Positions 1 through 8,183 of a DNA stretch of 39,160 bases are shown in pieces. Within the stretch, counting starts at the first letter, position 1. Each line of letters opens with the position of its first letter. The position numbers were made by a program, and so were the translations under genes. Source of the stretch: an uncultured Clostridia bacterium (GTDB lineage: Bacteria; Bacillota; Clostridia; UBA1381); the NCBI GenBank assembly GCA_944393255.1, contig CALXZP010000062.1, positions 1-39,160 of the forward strand. Reading direction: 5' to 3'. A model generated the notes under the pieces. It saw nothing but the letters and a program-made list of their open reading frames with translations, had not been told where the DNA came from and made no database searches.

Positions 1-90
1 CTAAGTGTGATAGAAACCTGCAAACGAAGAAAAGAAAATATATTTGAGTACATAAAAGGAGTGTTCGCAAAGGCACCTGTTAGCGTTTAA
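1..90 (+). CDS. C-terminal fragment of a transposase, probably IS66 family (5' end outside window)
   Basis: The frame starting at base 1 is open for 29 codons and ends at TAA 88-90. The visible tail begins LSVIETCKRRKENIFEYIKG and ends KAPVSV. The pattern 'S-[VL]-IET-C/A-K-R...-EYI/YL' is typical of the extreme C-terminus of IS66-type DDE transposases; this is recognition from memory, not a search. The stop codon lies inside a 9-bp hairpin (74-96) that could terminate the transcript. If correct, an insertion sequence ends between base 90 and the rnr promoter at 167. I could not identify its terminal inverted repeat. An unrelated chromosomal gene ending here remains possible. Confidence 0.5.
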   Translation, partial: LSVIETCKRRKENIFEYIKGVFAKAPVSV

Positions 91-107
91 CAGGTGTTGT
101 TTGTGTG
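74..107 (+). terminator. Hairpin overlapping the stop codon of the left-edge gene
   Basis: CACCTGTTA (74-82) pairs perfectly with TAACAGGTG (88-96) around a 5-nt loop. A U-rich but interrupted stretch (TTGTTTGTGTG) follows. Likely an intrinsic terminator of the upstream gene, though the U-tract is imperfect. Confidence 0.5.
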
Positions 108-166
108 CCGCATACCTGAACTGTAACCCCGGTGTTGCTGTATAATAACCGTTCTTTGCGTGTCTC

Positions 167-195
167 TTGACATGATGCTTGTATAATGATATAAT
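167..195 (+). promoter_or_regulatory. Sigma-A promoter of rnr
   Basis: TTGACA at 167-172 and TATAAT at 190-195 are separated by exactly 17 bp, a perfect vegetative consensus. A second TATAAT at 182-187 lies within the spacer. Transcription would start near 202, giving an 80-nt leader with a 7-bp hairpin (CGGGATA 235-241 with TATCCCG 253-259) ending 24 nt before the rnr start. Confidence 0.85.
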
Positions 196-283
196 GAAAA
201 CGTCAATAATAAACAGGAACGGAAACAACAGCTGCGGGATACTGCATTGTAATATCCCGGCGCGGTATACTATTGGAGAATAT

Positions 284-2575
284 ATGAACAGAAAAGAAAA
301 ATTGATAGGTTATATGACCGGCAGCACCTATGTGCCGCTGAAATTCGACGAACTCATGATAGTTTTGGACGTTCCCGGACGTGATAAGGACGAGCTTGCG
401 GAACTGCTTGGCGAGCTTGAAGCAGAGGGAAGGATATTCAGGACGAAAAAGGGGCGGTACTGCGCGGTCAGCGGACGTACGCTCACCGCCTCCGGCAGAC
501 TTATGTGCAATGCGCGCGGAGGCTTCGGATTTGTAAGACCGGATGAGGAGGGCGCTCAGGATATATTTGTTGCGTCAGAAAACCTCGGCGGAGCTTATGA
601 CGGCGACAGGGTGCTTGTGAAGATAGATAAGCGTGATAATACTTACGGTCACAGCGAGGGTCATATTACTTCTGTGATAGAACGCGGAAACGAAACGCTC
701 GTAGGCGTGGTCATGGGGATAAAGAATAAATCATACAGGATCGCTCCCGACAGAAAAACTTTTTTTTCACAGGTGCGAGTATCTCCCGCAAAGCTCTGCG
801 GCGCTGAGCCGGGCGACAGGGTAGTCGTCAGGATAGAGGAATACAACCGCAAGGGTAAGCCGGTAGGCTCTGTAATAACGATACTCGGCAGAGCGGATTC
901 TGCGGAAAGCTGCCTTAACGGTATAGCAGCTGAAAACTCTATACGCACTGCGTTTCCCAAAATGGTGCTTGAGGAGACCGAGAGGATAAATGAGTCCGTT
1001 TCCGCAGACGAGCTGCGCGGCCGTGAGGATCTCAGGGATAAGCTGATATTCACGATCGACGGGGATGATTCAAAGGATTTTGACGATGCGGTATCGCTTG
1101 AGACGGCGGAGAACGGAAACAGTCTGCTGGGCGTGCATATAGCGGACGTATCGCATTATGTCAAGGAAGGCTCGGCGCTGGATAAAGAGGCGTTCAAACG
1201 CGGAACGAGCGTATATATGCCGCATAAGGTAATACCGATGCTGCCGAAAAAGCTTTCCAACGGGATATGCTCGCTCAATCCGAATGTTGACAGGCTGACG
1301 TTTTCTGTCATAATGGAGATCGACGGCAGCGGCGGCGTTGTGGGTCACAGACTGACAAAGTCGGTCATACATTCGCATGCGCGTATGACATATTCTAACG
1401 TTAACAAAATACTGGACGGCGACACAAGACTGCGCGGACAGTATGCGGAGCTTGTTCCTGTTCTCGAGGCGATGGATAAGCTTTCGGACGTGCTTGCGGG
1501 AAAAAGACGCGAACGCGGGGCCATAGATCTCGATTTCCCGGAAGCTCATGTCATATGCGGAAGCGATGCTGTCCCGGAAGATATAGTGGTGGAGGACAGA
1601 GGAAAGTCGCAGAGACTGATAGAATCGTTTATGCTTGCGGCGAACGAAACTATCGCGGAGGCGGCGTACTGGGCGGAGCTGCCTTTTGTGTACCGTGTGC
1701 ACGAGCCGCCGAGCAGCGATAAGCTCACGGCATTTAATGAATTTATCAGGAACTTCGGATATTCGCTCAAAGGCAAGCTTGATCCCGAGAGCATACATCC
1801 GAAAGACCTGCAAAGAATAGCAGAGCAGGCAAAGGGCACTCCCGAGGAGCTTATGATATCCAAGGTAATGCTTCGGTCGCTGATGAAGGCGTGTTATATG
1901 GACACCAACAGCGGACATTTCGGACTTGCCGCAAGGTATTACTGCCATTTCACATCCCCGATACGCCGTTATCCCGATCTGATGATACACAGGGTGCTGT
2001 CGTACTTTACCGGTAGCGGACTGAACGAGAGCATGCATAACCGGCTTGTGCCGGCCGTGCGGGAGGCCGCAGAGAATTCAAGCGAGCGTGAGATTGCGGC
2101 GGAGAAAACGGAGCGCGACGCCGTCGATCTGCTCAAGACCGTATATATGCAGTCGTATCTCGGAGAAACGTTCGATGCGGTAGTATCATCGGTAACCCCG
2201 TTCGGCATATTTGCTATGCTTGCGAATTCGTGCGAGGGACTGATACGCTGTGAAAATATGAGCGCCGATCATTTTGACTATGACGAAAGCAGACATATGC
2301 TTATCGGCAGAGGAACGGGAAGAACATTCAAGATAGGAGACAGGATACGAATTACCGTTGCGGGCTGCAGCGTGCTTTTAAGACAGATAGATTTCGTGCT
2401 TGAGGAGGACGGCAGTCCCGAGACCGTGCGGCGGGTACAGAAGCGCGGCGCGCGTACAGAGCATGCGAATGAAGGTAAAAAGAAGAACAAAAGCAGAGAC
2501 AAGAGACATTACGGCGGCAAAGGAAAGCACGGTGCCAAACAAGGCGGCAGACCGGGAAAACGCCGAAAGAGGTGA
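284..2575 (+). CDS. rnr: Ribonuclease R
   Basis: Hydrolytic 3'-to-5' exoribonuclease that degrades structured RNA and acts in mRNA and rRNA quality control in the cytoplasm. The 763-residue product has an N-terminal winged-helix region (about 10-65), cold-shock/OB domains, the RNB catalytic domain with the metal-binding motif DDSKDFDDA at residues 261-269, an S1 domain at about 625-705 and a Lys/Arg-rich tail typical of RNase R. The ATG at 284 is chosen because GGAG (275-278) sits 5 nt upstream. The frame stays open further 5', but that would place the start inside the -10 region. The first gene after a strong promoter, it reads into the rRNA methyltransferase 6 bp downstream. No secG or smpB, frequent neighbours in Bacillota, is visible upstream. 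Confidence 0.95.
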   Translation: MNRKEKLIGYMTGSTYVPLKFDELMIVLDVPGRDKDELAELLGELEAEGRIFRTKKGRYCAVSGRTLTASGRLMCNARGGFGFVRPDEEGAQDIFVASENLGGAYDGDRVLVKIDKRDNTYGHSEGHITSVIERGNETLVGVVMGIKNKSYRIAPDRKTFFSQVRVSPAKLCGAEPGDRVVVRIEEYNRKGKPVGSVITILGRADSAESCLNGIAAENSIRTAFPKMVLEETERINESVSADELRGREDLRDKLIFTIDGDDSKDFDDAVSLETAENGNSLLGVHIADVSHYVKEGSALDKEAFKRGTSVYMPHKVIPMLPKKLSNGICSLNPNVDRLTFSVIMEIDGSGGVVGHRLTKSVIHSHARMTYSNVNKILDGDTRLRGQYAELVPVLEAMDKLSDVLAGKRRERGAIDLDFPEAHVICGSDAVPEDIVVEDRGKSQRLIESFMLAANETIAEAAYWAELPFVYRVHEPPSSDKLTAFNEFIRNFGYSLKGKLDPESIHPKDLQRIAEQAKGTPEELMISKVMLRSLMKACYMDTNSGHFGLAARYYCHFTSPIRRYPDLMIHRVLSYFTGSGLNESMHNRLVPAVREAAENSSEREIAAEKTERDAVDLLKTVYMQSYLGETFDAVVSSVTPFGIFAMLANSCEGLIRCENMSADHFDYDESRHMLIGRGTGRTFKIGDRIRITVAGCSVLLRQIDFVLEEDGSPETVRRVQKRGARTEHANEGKKKNKSRDKRHYGGKGKHGAKQGGRPGKRRKR

Positions 2576-2581
2576 GTTGCG

Positions 2582-3730
2582 ATGCAGGAAAAATTTGAAA
2601 TAATAGTACCGACGCTGTTCGGGATAGAGGCGATAGTATCCAAGGAGCTTTACCGGCTCGGCTACGACGTTACCAGGGTGGAAAACGGCAGGGTCACGTT
2701 CAGCGGCGACTACGATGCTGTCTGCCGCGCCAATATGTGGCTGAGGTGCGGCGAGAGGGTTCTTATAAAGGTAGGGGAATTCAGAGCCGAAACTCCGGAC
2801 GAGCTGTACGAGGGGGTAAAGGCGCTTGAATGGGAGCGCTTTATAGACCGAAGCGACGCTTTTCCGGTAAAGGGGAGAACAACGCGTTCCAAGCTTGCGA
2901 GTGACAGAAACAGCCAGATAATGATAAAAAAGGCCATAGCCGACCGGCTCGGAGAAGAATACGGGATATCGTGGCTTCCTGAGGACGGCGTGACGTATCA
3001 GATACAGTTTACGATAATAGACGATATTGTAACGCTGATGATCGATACAACAGGCCCCGCGCTGCACAAGCGCGGCTACAGAGCGCAGTCAAACATAGCT
3101 CCGCTGCGCGAGACGATAGCTGCGGCGATGGTTTTCCTGAGCTTCTGGAAATTTGAATATCCATTTGCCGATCCGTTCTGCGGTTCGGGAACGATACCGA
3201 TAGAAGCGGCTATGTTCAAGCGCAATATCGCGCCGGGGCTAAGGCGCAGATTTGCATTCATGGACTTCCCTCAGATCCCTGAGCAAATGATACGGGATGT
3301 TGCGGAAGAGGCTAAATCGGAGATACACGAAAACATCCGCCCTGAGATATTTGCGAGCGACATAGATCCCGAGGCGGCGGAGCTGACGGCAAGAAATGCG
3401 GAAAAAGCGGGGGTAGGCGAATTTATAAAAACGTTCGTAAAGGATGCGAGGAAGCTGAAGTTCACGCGCCCTATGGGAACGATAATAACAAATCCGCCCT
3501 ACGGCGAACGGCTCAGCGATATAGAATCATGCAAAAAGCTGTACAGGGATATAGGCAGGACGTTTTCGGGCTTTGACAGATGGTCGTATTATATCCTGAC
3601 TTCGCACGAGGAGTTTGAAAAGGAATTCGGCCGTACGGCGGATAAGCGCCGCAAGCTTTATAACGGGATGCTCAAATGCTGCCTTTATCAGTATTACGGA
3701 GCGGCTCCGGGCAAAAAGAAAGGGAGGTAG
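2582..3730 (+). CDS. THUMP-domain class I SAM-dependent RNA methyltransferase (RlmL/YpsC-like)
   Basis: Predicted 23S rRNA guanine N2-methyltransferase of the RlmK/L N-terminal type (B. subtilis YpsC family). The 382-residue protein has a ferredoxin-like/THUMP region (about 1-160) followed by a Rossmann methyltransferase domain with the SAM-binding motif DPFCGSGTIPIEAA near residue 196 and the catalytic TNPPYGERL motif near 303; NPPY is the signature of N-methylation of exocyclic amines. Length matches the single-domain Gram-positive family, not the fused E. coli RlmKL. The AAAGAGGTGAG Shine-Dalgarno overlaps the end of rnr, so the two are likely cotranscribed. The exact target nucleotide cannot be read from sequence. 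Confidence 0.9.
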   Translation: MQEKFEIIVPTLFGIEAIVSKELYRLGYDVTRVENGRVTFSGDYDAVCRANMWLRCGERVLIKVGEFRAETPDELYEGVKALEWERFIDRSDAFPVKGRTTRSKLASDRNSQIMIKKAIADRLGEEYGISWLPEDGVTYQIQFTIIDDIVTLMIDTTGPALHKRGYRAQSNIAPLRETIAAAMVFLSFWKFEYPFADPFCGSGTIPIEAAMFKRNIAPGLRRRFAFMDFPQIPEQMIRDVAEEAKSEIHENIRPEIFASDIDPEAAELTARNAEKAGVGEFIKTFVKDARKLKFTRPMGTIITNPPYGERLSDIESCKKLYRDIGRTFSGFDRWSYYILTSHEEFEKEFGRTADKRRKLYNGMLKCCLYQYYGAAPGKKKGR

Positions 3731-3733
3731 AGC

Positions 3734-4291
3734 GTGGCACAGTATATAACTACATATACGGGCGTTCACTTCTATCCGACAGAGCCGGAGCCGGACGGTA
3801 TAAGGATAGAGGATATAGCGCACTCCTTATCAATGCTGTGCAGAGCGAACGGACACTACAGGGAATTTTACTCGGTAGCGGATCATTCGATAGACTGCGC
3901 AGCGGAAGCCGCTGCGCGCGGACTGGGGGCGTATACCGCTATGCTGTGCCTGCTGCACGACGCGGCGGAAGCGTATATATCGGATATACCGCGCCCGGTA
4001 AAACGGGAGCTGTACGGGATATACGGGATAGAGGAAAAGCTTGCGGCTATGATATACAAAAAATTTATCGGAAGAGAGCCGACAGAGGAGGAGCTTGCAA
4101 AGGTAAGGGAAATAGATGACGCCATGCTTTTCCATGAGTTCAAAGAAAACATGGGAGAAGAGCTTGTATACGGCGAAATAGTATCTGAGAGGAGCTTCCG
4201 GTCAAGACAGCCGGGCGAAGCAGAGAAGGAATTTTTAGAGCTTTTCGGAAAAATAGAGAATGAAATGTTAAGGAGCGAAAAACGGCAATAA
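3734..4291 (+). CDS. HD-domain phosphohydrolase (YfbR-like)
   Basis: Metal-dependent phosphohydrolase of 185 residues. The HD signature is visible: H51 in SVADHS, H75-D76 in LLHDAAEAYISDIPRP, and a later Asp in EIDDAML. The 'LLHDAAEAYISDIPRPVK' pattern matches the YfbR-like 5'-nucleotidase/phosphohydrolase group, also common in phages. Substrate is probably a nucleotide monophosphate, by inference only. It starts with GTG, supported by GGGAGG (3722-3727) 6 nt upstream inside the end of the methyltransferase gene, which argues for translational coupling. It is the last gene of the rnr unit and is followed by a strong terminator. Confidence 0.85.
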   Translation: MAQYITTYTGVHFYPTEPEPDGIRIEDIAHSLSMLCRANGHYREFYSVADHSIDCAAEAAARGLGAYTAMLCLLHDAAEAYISDIPRPVKRELYGIYGIEEKLAAMIYKKFIGREPTEEELAKVREIDDAMLFHEFKENMGEELVYGEIVSERSFRSRQPGEAEKEFLELFGKIENEMLRSEKRQ

Positions 4292-4296
4292 CGGTC

Positions 4297-4348
4297 AAAA
4301 AATATCTGCAAAGGATGCGTGTAAGCATGGTTTTTGCAGATATTTTTT
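4297..4348 (+). terminator. Strong, possibly bidirectional intrinsic terminator
   Basis: AAAAAATATCTGCAAA (4297-4312) pairs perfectly over 16 bp with 4333-4348, which ends in a T6 run. The loop of about 20 nt contains a small ATGC/GCAT stem. The A-run on the left arm gives a T-run on the other strand as well. Confidence 0.85.
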
Positions 4349-4378
4349 GTTGATCAAGGGAATATGGGCATAAATAGC

Positions 4379-4407
4379 TTGATTTTTCTTAATGTGTATA
4401 GTATAAT
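4379..4407 (+). promoter_or_regulatory. Sigma-A promoter of the nusB operon
   Basis: TTGATT (4379-4384), 17-bp spacer, TATAAT (4402-4407). It lies between the upstream terminator and nusB, so it starts the nusB-to-PAP2 unit. Confidence 0.8.
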
Positions 4408-4442
4408 AAAGCTTGAAGGTTACTGAAAGGAACGTGCAGATT

Positions 4443-4853
4443 ATGAAAAAACAGACAAGAAGCGAGGCGCGTGAGGCAGTATTCACTCAGATATTCCAGC
4501 TATCATCGCACCGTGACAACATGGAGGAGGCTCGTGAGTATATGCTCAGCGAGATGCCGGAATGCGAGCAGAACATAGGATATATAACCGAGGTTACCAA
4601 CGGTATAATAGACCATGAGGAAGAGATAATAGACATGGTAAATGAAAACCTCAAGCAGGGCTGGTCGTTCAGACGTCTCTCAAAAGCGACCAAGACCATC
4701 TTGAAGCTCGCTGTTTATGAGATGAAGTACTGCGACGACGTACCCCCGAAGGTCGCTATCAACGAGGCGGTAGAGCTTGCAAAGAAATACTGCGATGAAA
4801 AGGAACCGGCTTTGATAAACGGGATACTCGGAAGTATAATGAGAAGCCTATGA
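4443..4853 (+). CDS. nusB: Transcription antitermination factor NusB
   Basis: Small all-alpha protein that with NusE (S10) binds boxA RNA and promotes antitermination in rRNA operons. The 136-residue product begins MKKQTRSEAREAVFTQIFQL and carries the conserved C-terminal family signature (KVAINEAVELAKKYCDEKEPALINGILGSI region). The ATG at 4443 is preceded by AAAGGA about 11 nt upstream. First gene of an operon with the TsaD-like gene (ATGA overlap), xseA, xseB and ispA; nusB-xseA-xseB-ispA is a common Clostridia order. Confidence 0.95.
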   Translation: MKKQTRSEAREAVFTQIFQLSSHRDNMEEAREYMLSEMPECEQNIGYITEVTNGIIDHEEEIIDMVNENLKQGWSFRRLSKATKTILKLAVYEMKYCDDVPPKVAINEAVELAKKYCDEKEPALINGILGSIMRSL

Positions 4854-5779
4854 CGACGCTGGGGATAGATACAAGCAATTATACAACGTCGGCGGCTTTA
4901 TATAAAGGCGGCGGAGAATACGATATGCGGCGCAGGATACTCGACGTTAAAAGCGGGAGCCGCGGTATACGCCAGAGCGATGCGGTGTTTATCCATAACC
5001 GTGAGCTGCCGGGGATGCTTGAAGAGCTTATGGCGGATCGGAACGCAGGGATAACCGCTGTGGGAGTCAGCAAGAGACCGCGTTCGGCGGAGGGCTCGTA
5101 TATGCCGGTGTTTACTGTCGGTCACGGCTATGCGAGGGCGGCCGCGGCGGCTGCCGGAGTGCCGTTATATGAGTTTTCACACCAGGACGGCCATATCATG
5201 GCGGGAATCCTCTCGGGCGGATGCACAGAACTTCTCGGGGAACCGTTTCTGTCGGTGCATATCTCCGGCGGAACAACGGAGATACTGCGCACCGAATATA
5301 ACGGCTATAATTTTGACTGTACTATTATCGGCGGAACTCTCGACATAAGCGCCGGACAGCTGATCGACCGCGTCGGGGTGGCGATGGGACTGAAATTCCC
5401 GTGCGGCGCGGAGCTTGAAAGGCTGGCGGAGAGTGCGGATAAGGCATACAAGCTGCCTTTTTCGGTAAAAGGCTCGTATGTAAATCTGTCCGGAGCGGAA
5501 ACGAAGCTGCTGCGGATGATATCGGGAGCTGATCCGGATATCGCAAGAACGGCTGTCTGTTATATCAGAGACGTGCTTGCTTTGATGATAGGAAATGCCG
5601 TTTTGGAGACCGGCTTAAAAAAGGTGCTTATCGCAGGGGGCGTAGCTTCAAATTCGGTCATACGCTCCGGTATTATCGAAAGAGTGGACGCGGAGGTGCA
5701 TTTTGCAAGCAGGGAGCTGTCTACGGACAATGCCGTTGGCGTTGCGTGTCTTGCATATATGGCTGCTGACAGGATCTGA
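4850..5779 (+). CDS. TsaD/Kae1-like protein (O-sialoglycoprotein endopeptidase-type paralogue)
   Basis: 309-residue ASKHA-fold protein resembling TsaD, which with TsaB/TsaE makes the t6A modification of ANN-decoding tRNAs. Visible family features: N-terminal LGIDTSNYTTSAAL, the metal-binding pair H111 and H115 in SHQDGH, the phosphate-loop-like VHISGGTTEI and a C-terminal IAGGVASNSVIR. It is about 30 residues shorter than typical TsaD, and its N-terminal part is divergent. The ATG overlaps the nusB stop (ATGA). In Clostridia a paralogue in this position usually coexists with a canonical tsaD elsewhere, so I do not assign the symbol. It could be the sole TsaD if no other copy exists in the genome. 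Confidence 0.75.
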   Translation: MTTLGIDTSNYTTSAALYKGGGEYDMRRRILDVKSGSRGIRQSDAVFIHNRELPGMLEELMADRNAGITAVGVSKRPRSAEGSYMPVFTVGHGYARAAAAAAGVPLYEFSHQDGHIMAGILSGGCTELLGEPFLSVHISGGTTEILRTEYNGYNFDCTIIGGTLDISAGQLIDRVGVAMGLKFPCGAELERLAESADKAYKLPFSVKGSYVNLSGAETKLLRMISGADPDIARTAVCYIRDVLALMIGNAVLETGLKKVLIAGGVASNSVIRSGIIERVDAEVHFASRELSTDNAVGVACLAYMAADRI

Positions 5780-5800
5780 GCGGAAGGAGCTGATAGTGCT

Positions 5801-6991
5801 ATGGAAGAGAATCCTCAGATGGTAATAGGGACTGTATCGAGAGTAAACAATTATATAAAACGCCTTCTCGACAGCAAGCCTGTCCTGAATGACTTGTGGG
5901 TGAAGGGCGAGATATCGAATTATAAAAGACATTCATCCGGTCATATTTATCTGACGCTTAAGGACGATAAGAGCGTGCTGCGGTCCGTTATGTTCCGCTC
6001 GGCGGCGTCCTCTCTGGCGTTTTCACCGTCGGACGGTATGCGCGTTATAGCGCGCGGCAGAGTTTCCGTATATGAGGCGGGCGGAGCGTACCAGCTGTAT
6101 ATAGAAGAGATGATCCCAGACGGCGTGGGTGAGCTGTATCTTGAATACGAGCGTCTTAAAAACCGTCTTGCGGAAGAGGGACTTTTTGACGAGAGCCATA
6201 AGAAGCCCATACCGCGGTATCCGTCGGTCATAGGTGTGGTGACTGCGCCGACGGGAGCGGCGGTCAGGGATATAATAAACGTAGCTTCGCGGCGTTTTCC
6301 GCTGGCTGAGATAGTAATATATCCGGTGCTCGTCCAGGGCGCGGGAGCCAAGGAGAGCATAGTTAAGGCTATAGAATATTTTAATGAGACAAATTCTGCG
6401 GATACGCTCATTGTCGGCCGCGGCGGAGGCAGCATAGAGGATCTGTGGGCGTTTAATGAGGAGATCGTCGCAAGAGCTATATTCGCGTCTAAGATCCCGG
6501 TGATCTCGGCGGTCGGGCATGAGGTCGATTTTACGATAGCTGATTTCGCTGCGGATATGCGTGCGCCTACGCCGTCTGCGGCGGCGGAAATAAGCGTACC
6601 GTCGGCTATGGAGCTGTCTAGGATGGTGTCAATGCACAGGTCACGGATGCTCGGAGCGGTGCAGGCAAAGCTTGAAACGAATGCGCTCCGGCTCAAGAGA
6701 CTAATGCCGCGGACGCCGCAGGACAAGATAAACGAATACCGTCAGCGTTTGGATATGTGTGTGAAGCGTTCCGAGAACGCGTACAGACTGAGCCTGAGCG
6801 GTCATGCGCGCAGACTCGGCGAGATATGCGGCAAGCTTGATGCGCTCAGTCCGCTGAAAACATTGTCGCGCGGCTATGCCATTCCGATGCTCGGTGACGG
6901 AACTGTACTCAGACATGCGGAGGATTTCAAAAGCGGCAGCGATTTTACGCTGCGTCTGCGTGACGATGTTGTGGAGTGTACCGTTAAATAA
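5801..6991 (+). CDS. xseA: Exodeoxyribonuclease VII large subunit
   Basis: Large subunit of the ATP-independent single-strand-specific exonuclease VII. The 396-residue protein shows the N-terminal OB fold (VKGEISNYKRHSSGHIYLTL, about 29-48) and catalytic-domain motifs GVVTAPTGAAVRDII, VGRGGGSIEDLWAFNEE and SAVGHEVDFTIADFAADMRA, then a helical C-terminal region that binds XseB. Length is normal for Bacillota. AAGGAG (5784-5789) supports the ATG at 5801. xseB follows 73 bp downstream. Confidence 0.95.
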   Translation: MEENPQMVIGTVSRVNNYIKRLLDSKPVLNDLWVKGEISNYKRHSSGHIYLTLKDDKSVLRSVMFRSAASSLAFSPSDGMRVIARGRVSVYEAGGAYQLYIEEMIPDGVGELYLEYERLKNRLAEEGLFDESHKKPIPRYPSVIGVVTAPTGAAVRDIINVASRRFPLAEIVIYPVLVQGAGAKESIVKAIEYFNETNSADTLIVGRGGGSIEDLWAFNEEIVARAIFASKIPVISAVGHEVDFTIADFAADMRAPTPSAAAEISVPSAMELSRMVSMHRSRMLGAVQAKLETNALRLKRLMPRTPQDKINEYRQRLDMCVKRSENAYRLSLSGHARRLGEICGKLDALSPLKTLSRGYAIPMLGDGTVLRHAEDFKSGSDFTLRLRDDVVECTVK

Positions 6992-7064
6992 TGACAGATA
7001 GGCGATGGCGGAACACACGTTCAGCCGCCGCCTGCAAATAAAGAGTCTGTTTGGAGGTAATGAT

Positions 7065-7292
7065 ATGGCAGCAAAAACATTTGAAGAAAGTATGAAGGAG
7101 CTTGAGGCCGTTGCCGCAAAGCTGGAGAGCGGCGATGTTACGCTCGATGAATCGCTCAAGCTTTTTGAGACCGGTATAAAGCTTTCAAAGTCGTGCCAGA
7201 AAAAGCTTGACGAAGCGGAGCGCAAGGTAAAGATACTTGTGGCGGAGGCGAACGGTGAAATGGTCAAAAAGGATTTTGAGGCAGAGGAATAA
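7065..7292 (+). CDS. xseB: Exodeoxyribonuclease VII small subunit
   Basis: 75-residue helical small subunit that decorates the XseA helical region; several copies bind one XseA. The family pattern is clear: TFEESMKELEAVAAKLESG, then DVTLDESLKLFETGIKL, then a C-terminal helix. The start at 7065 is chosen because GGAGG (7053-7057) lies 7 nt upstream. An in-frame ATG at 7005 would add 20 unrelated residues and has no good ribosome binding site. Its stop overlaps the ispA start by one base (TAATG). Confidence 0.93.
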   Translation: MAAKTFEESMKELEAVAAKLESGDVTLDESLKLFETGIKLSKSCQKKLDEAERKVKILVAEANGEMVKKDFEAEE

Positions 7293-8173
7293 TGGATATA
7301 AAAAGTGAACTTGATCTGAGAGTAAAAGCTGTGGACAAAGCGCTTGAACGCAGACTGCCGTATACGGATAACGAGCGGGCAAGGATCTATGAAGCGATGC
7401 GCTACAGCCTTTTTGCGGGCGGGAAGCGGCTGCGCCCAATACTCATGTGGGAGTCTTGCAGAATGTGCGGAGGCGGCTGGAATGATGTCGAGCCGTTTGC
7501 GTGCGCGCTTGAGATGATACACACGTATTCTCTCATACACGATGATCTGCCTGCGATGGACAATGACGATCTGCGGCGCGGCTTGCCCACAAACCATATA
7601 AAATTCGGAGAAGCTGCGGCTATACTTGCCGGCGACGCGCTGCTGAACAAGGCTTTTGAGATAACATTATCGGAAAAGTATGAAGATCCCAGCCGTGCGC
7701 TGAGAGCGGCGGCGGTCATGGCGGAAGCTTCGGGAACGGAAGGCATGATAGGAGGGCAGGTGCTCGACCTTGAGAGCGAGAACCGCAGAGTATCATCAGA
7801 CGAGCTTAAGCGTATACACAGCCTGAAAACAGGCGCGCTTATACGCGCGGCATGCGTTATAGGCGGGATAATGGCAGGCGCGGACGAAGAGGCGGTAAAA
7901 GCGCTCGGTCTGTATGCCGAAAATCTCGGCATTGCATTTCAGATACGCGACGATATACTCGACGTCACCGGCTCGGAGGAGGAGCTGGGCAAGCCTATAG
8001 GCTCCGATGAGGAAAGCGGAAAGAACACATATGTATCGCTGTACGGACTGGAGGGCTCGGAACGCCTGGTGCGCGAATATTCGGACAAAGCCGTAAAAGC
8101 GCTGTCGGTATTCGGTGAAAGGGCAGGATTTCTTTTATCATTGACGGAATATCTTATAAACAGACGCAGGTAA
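7292..8173 (+). CDS. ispA: Polyprenyl (farnesyl) diphosphate synthase
   Basis: Trans-isoprenyl diphosphate synthase that condenses IPP with DMAPP/GPP to give farnesyl diphosphate, precursor of undecaprenyl carrier lipid. The 293-residue product has the first Asp-rich motif in HDDLPAMDNDD (83-93), the second in FQIRDDILD (residues D220, D221, D224) and the GGKRLRP substrate motif (43-49). Start ATG overlaps the xseB stop. dxs, which often follows ispA in Clostridia, is not here. Confidence 0.93.
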   Translation: MDIKSELDLRVKAVDKALERRLPYTDNERARIYEAMRYSLFAGGKRLRPILMWESCRMCGGGWNDVEPFACALEMIHTYSLIHDDLPAMDNDDLRRGLPTNHIKFGEAAAILAGDALLNKAFEITLSEKYEDPSRALRAAAVMAEASGTEGMIGGQVLDLESENRRVSSDELKRIHSLKTGALIRAACVIGGIMAGADEEAVKALGLYAENLGIAFQIRDDILDVTGSEEELGKPIGSDEESGKNTYVSLYGLEGSERLVREYSDKAVKALSVFGERAGFLLSLTEYLINRRR

Positions 8174-8183
8174 GGAGATATAG

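Noticed and set aside
179..283. Upstream extension of RNase R from a TTG start
   Set aside because: The start would lie within the promoter, upstream of the transcription start; ATG 284 has a proper ribosome binding site.
1070..2038. Long minus-strand open frame (over 300 codons) opposite rnr
   Set aside because: It lies wholly inside the well-supported RNase R gene, has no recognisable motif, and its composition is that expected from the complementary strand of a coding region.
6701..7597. Minus-strand open frame spanning xseA, xseB and ispA
   Set aside because: It crosses three well-supported plus-strand genes and shows no domain or start signals of its own.
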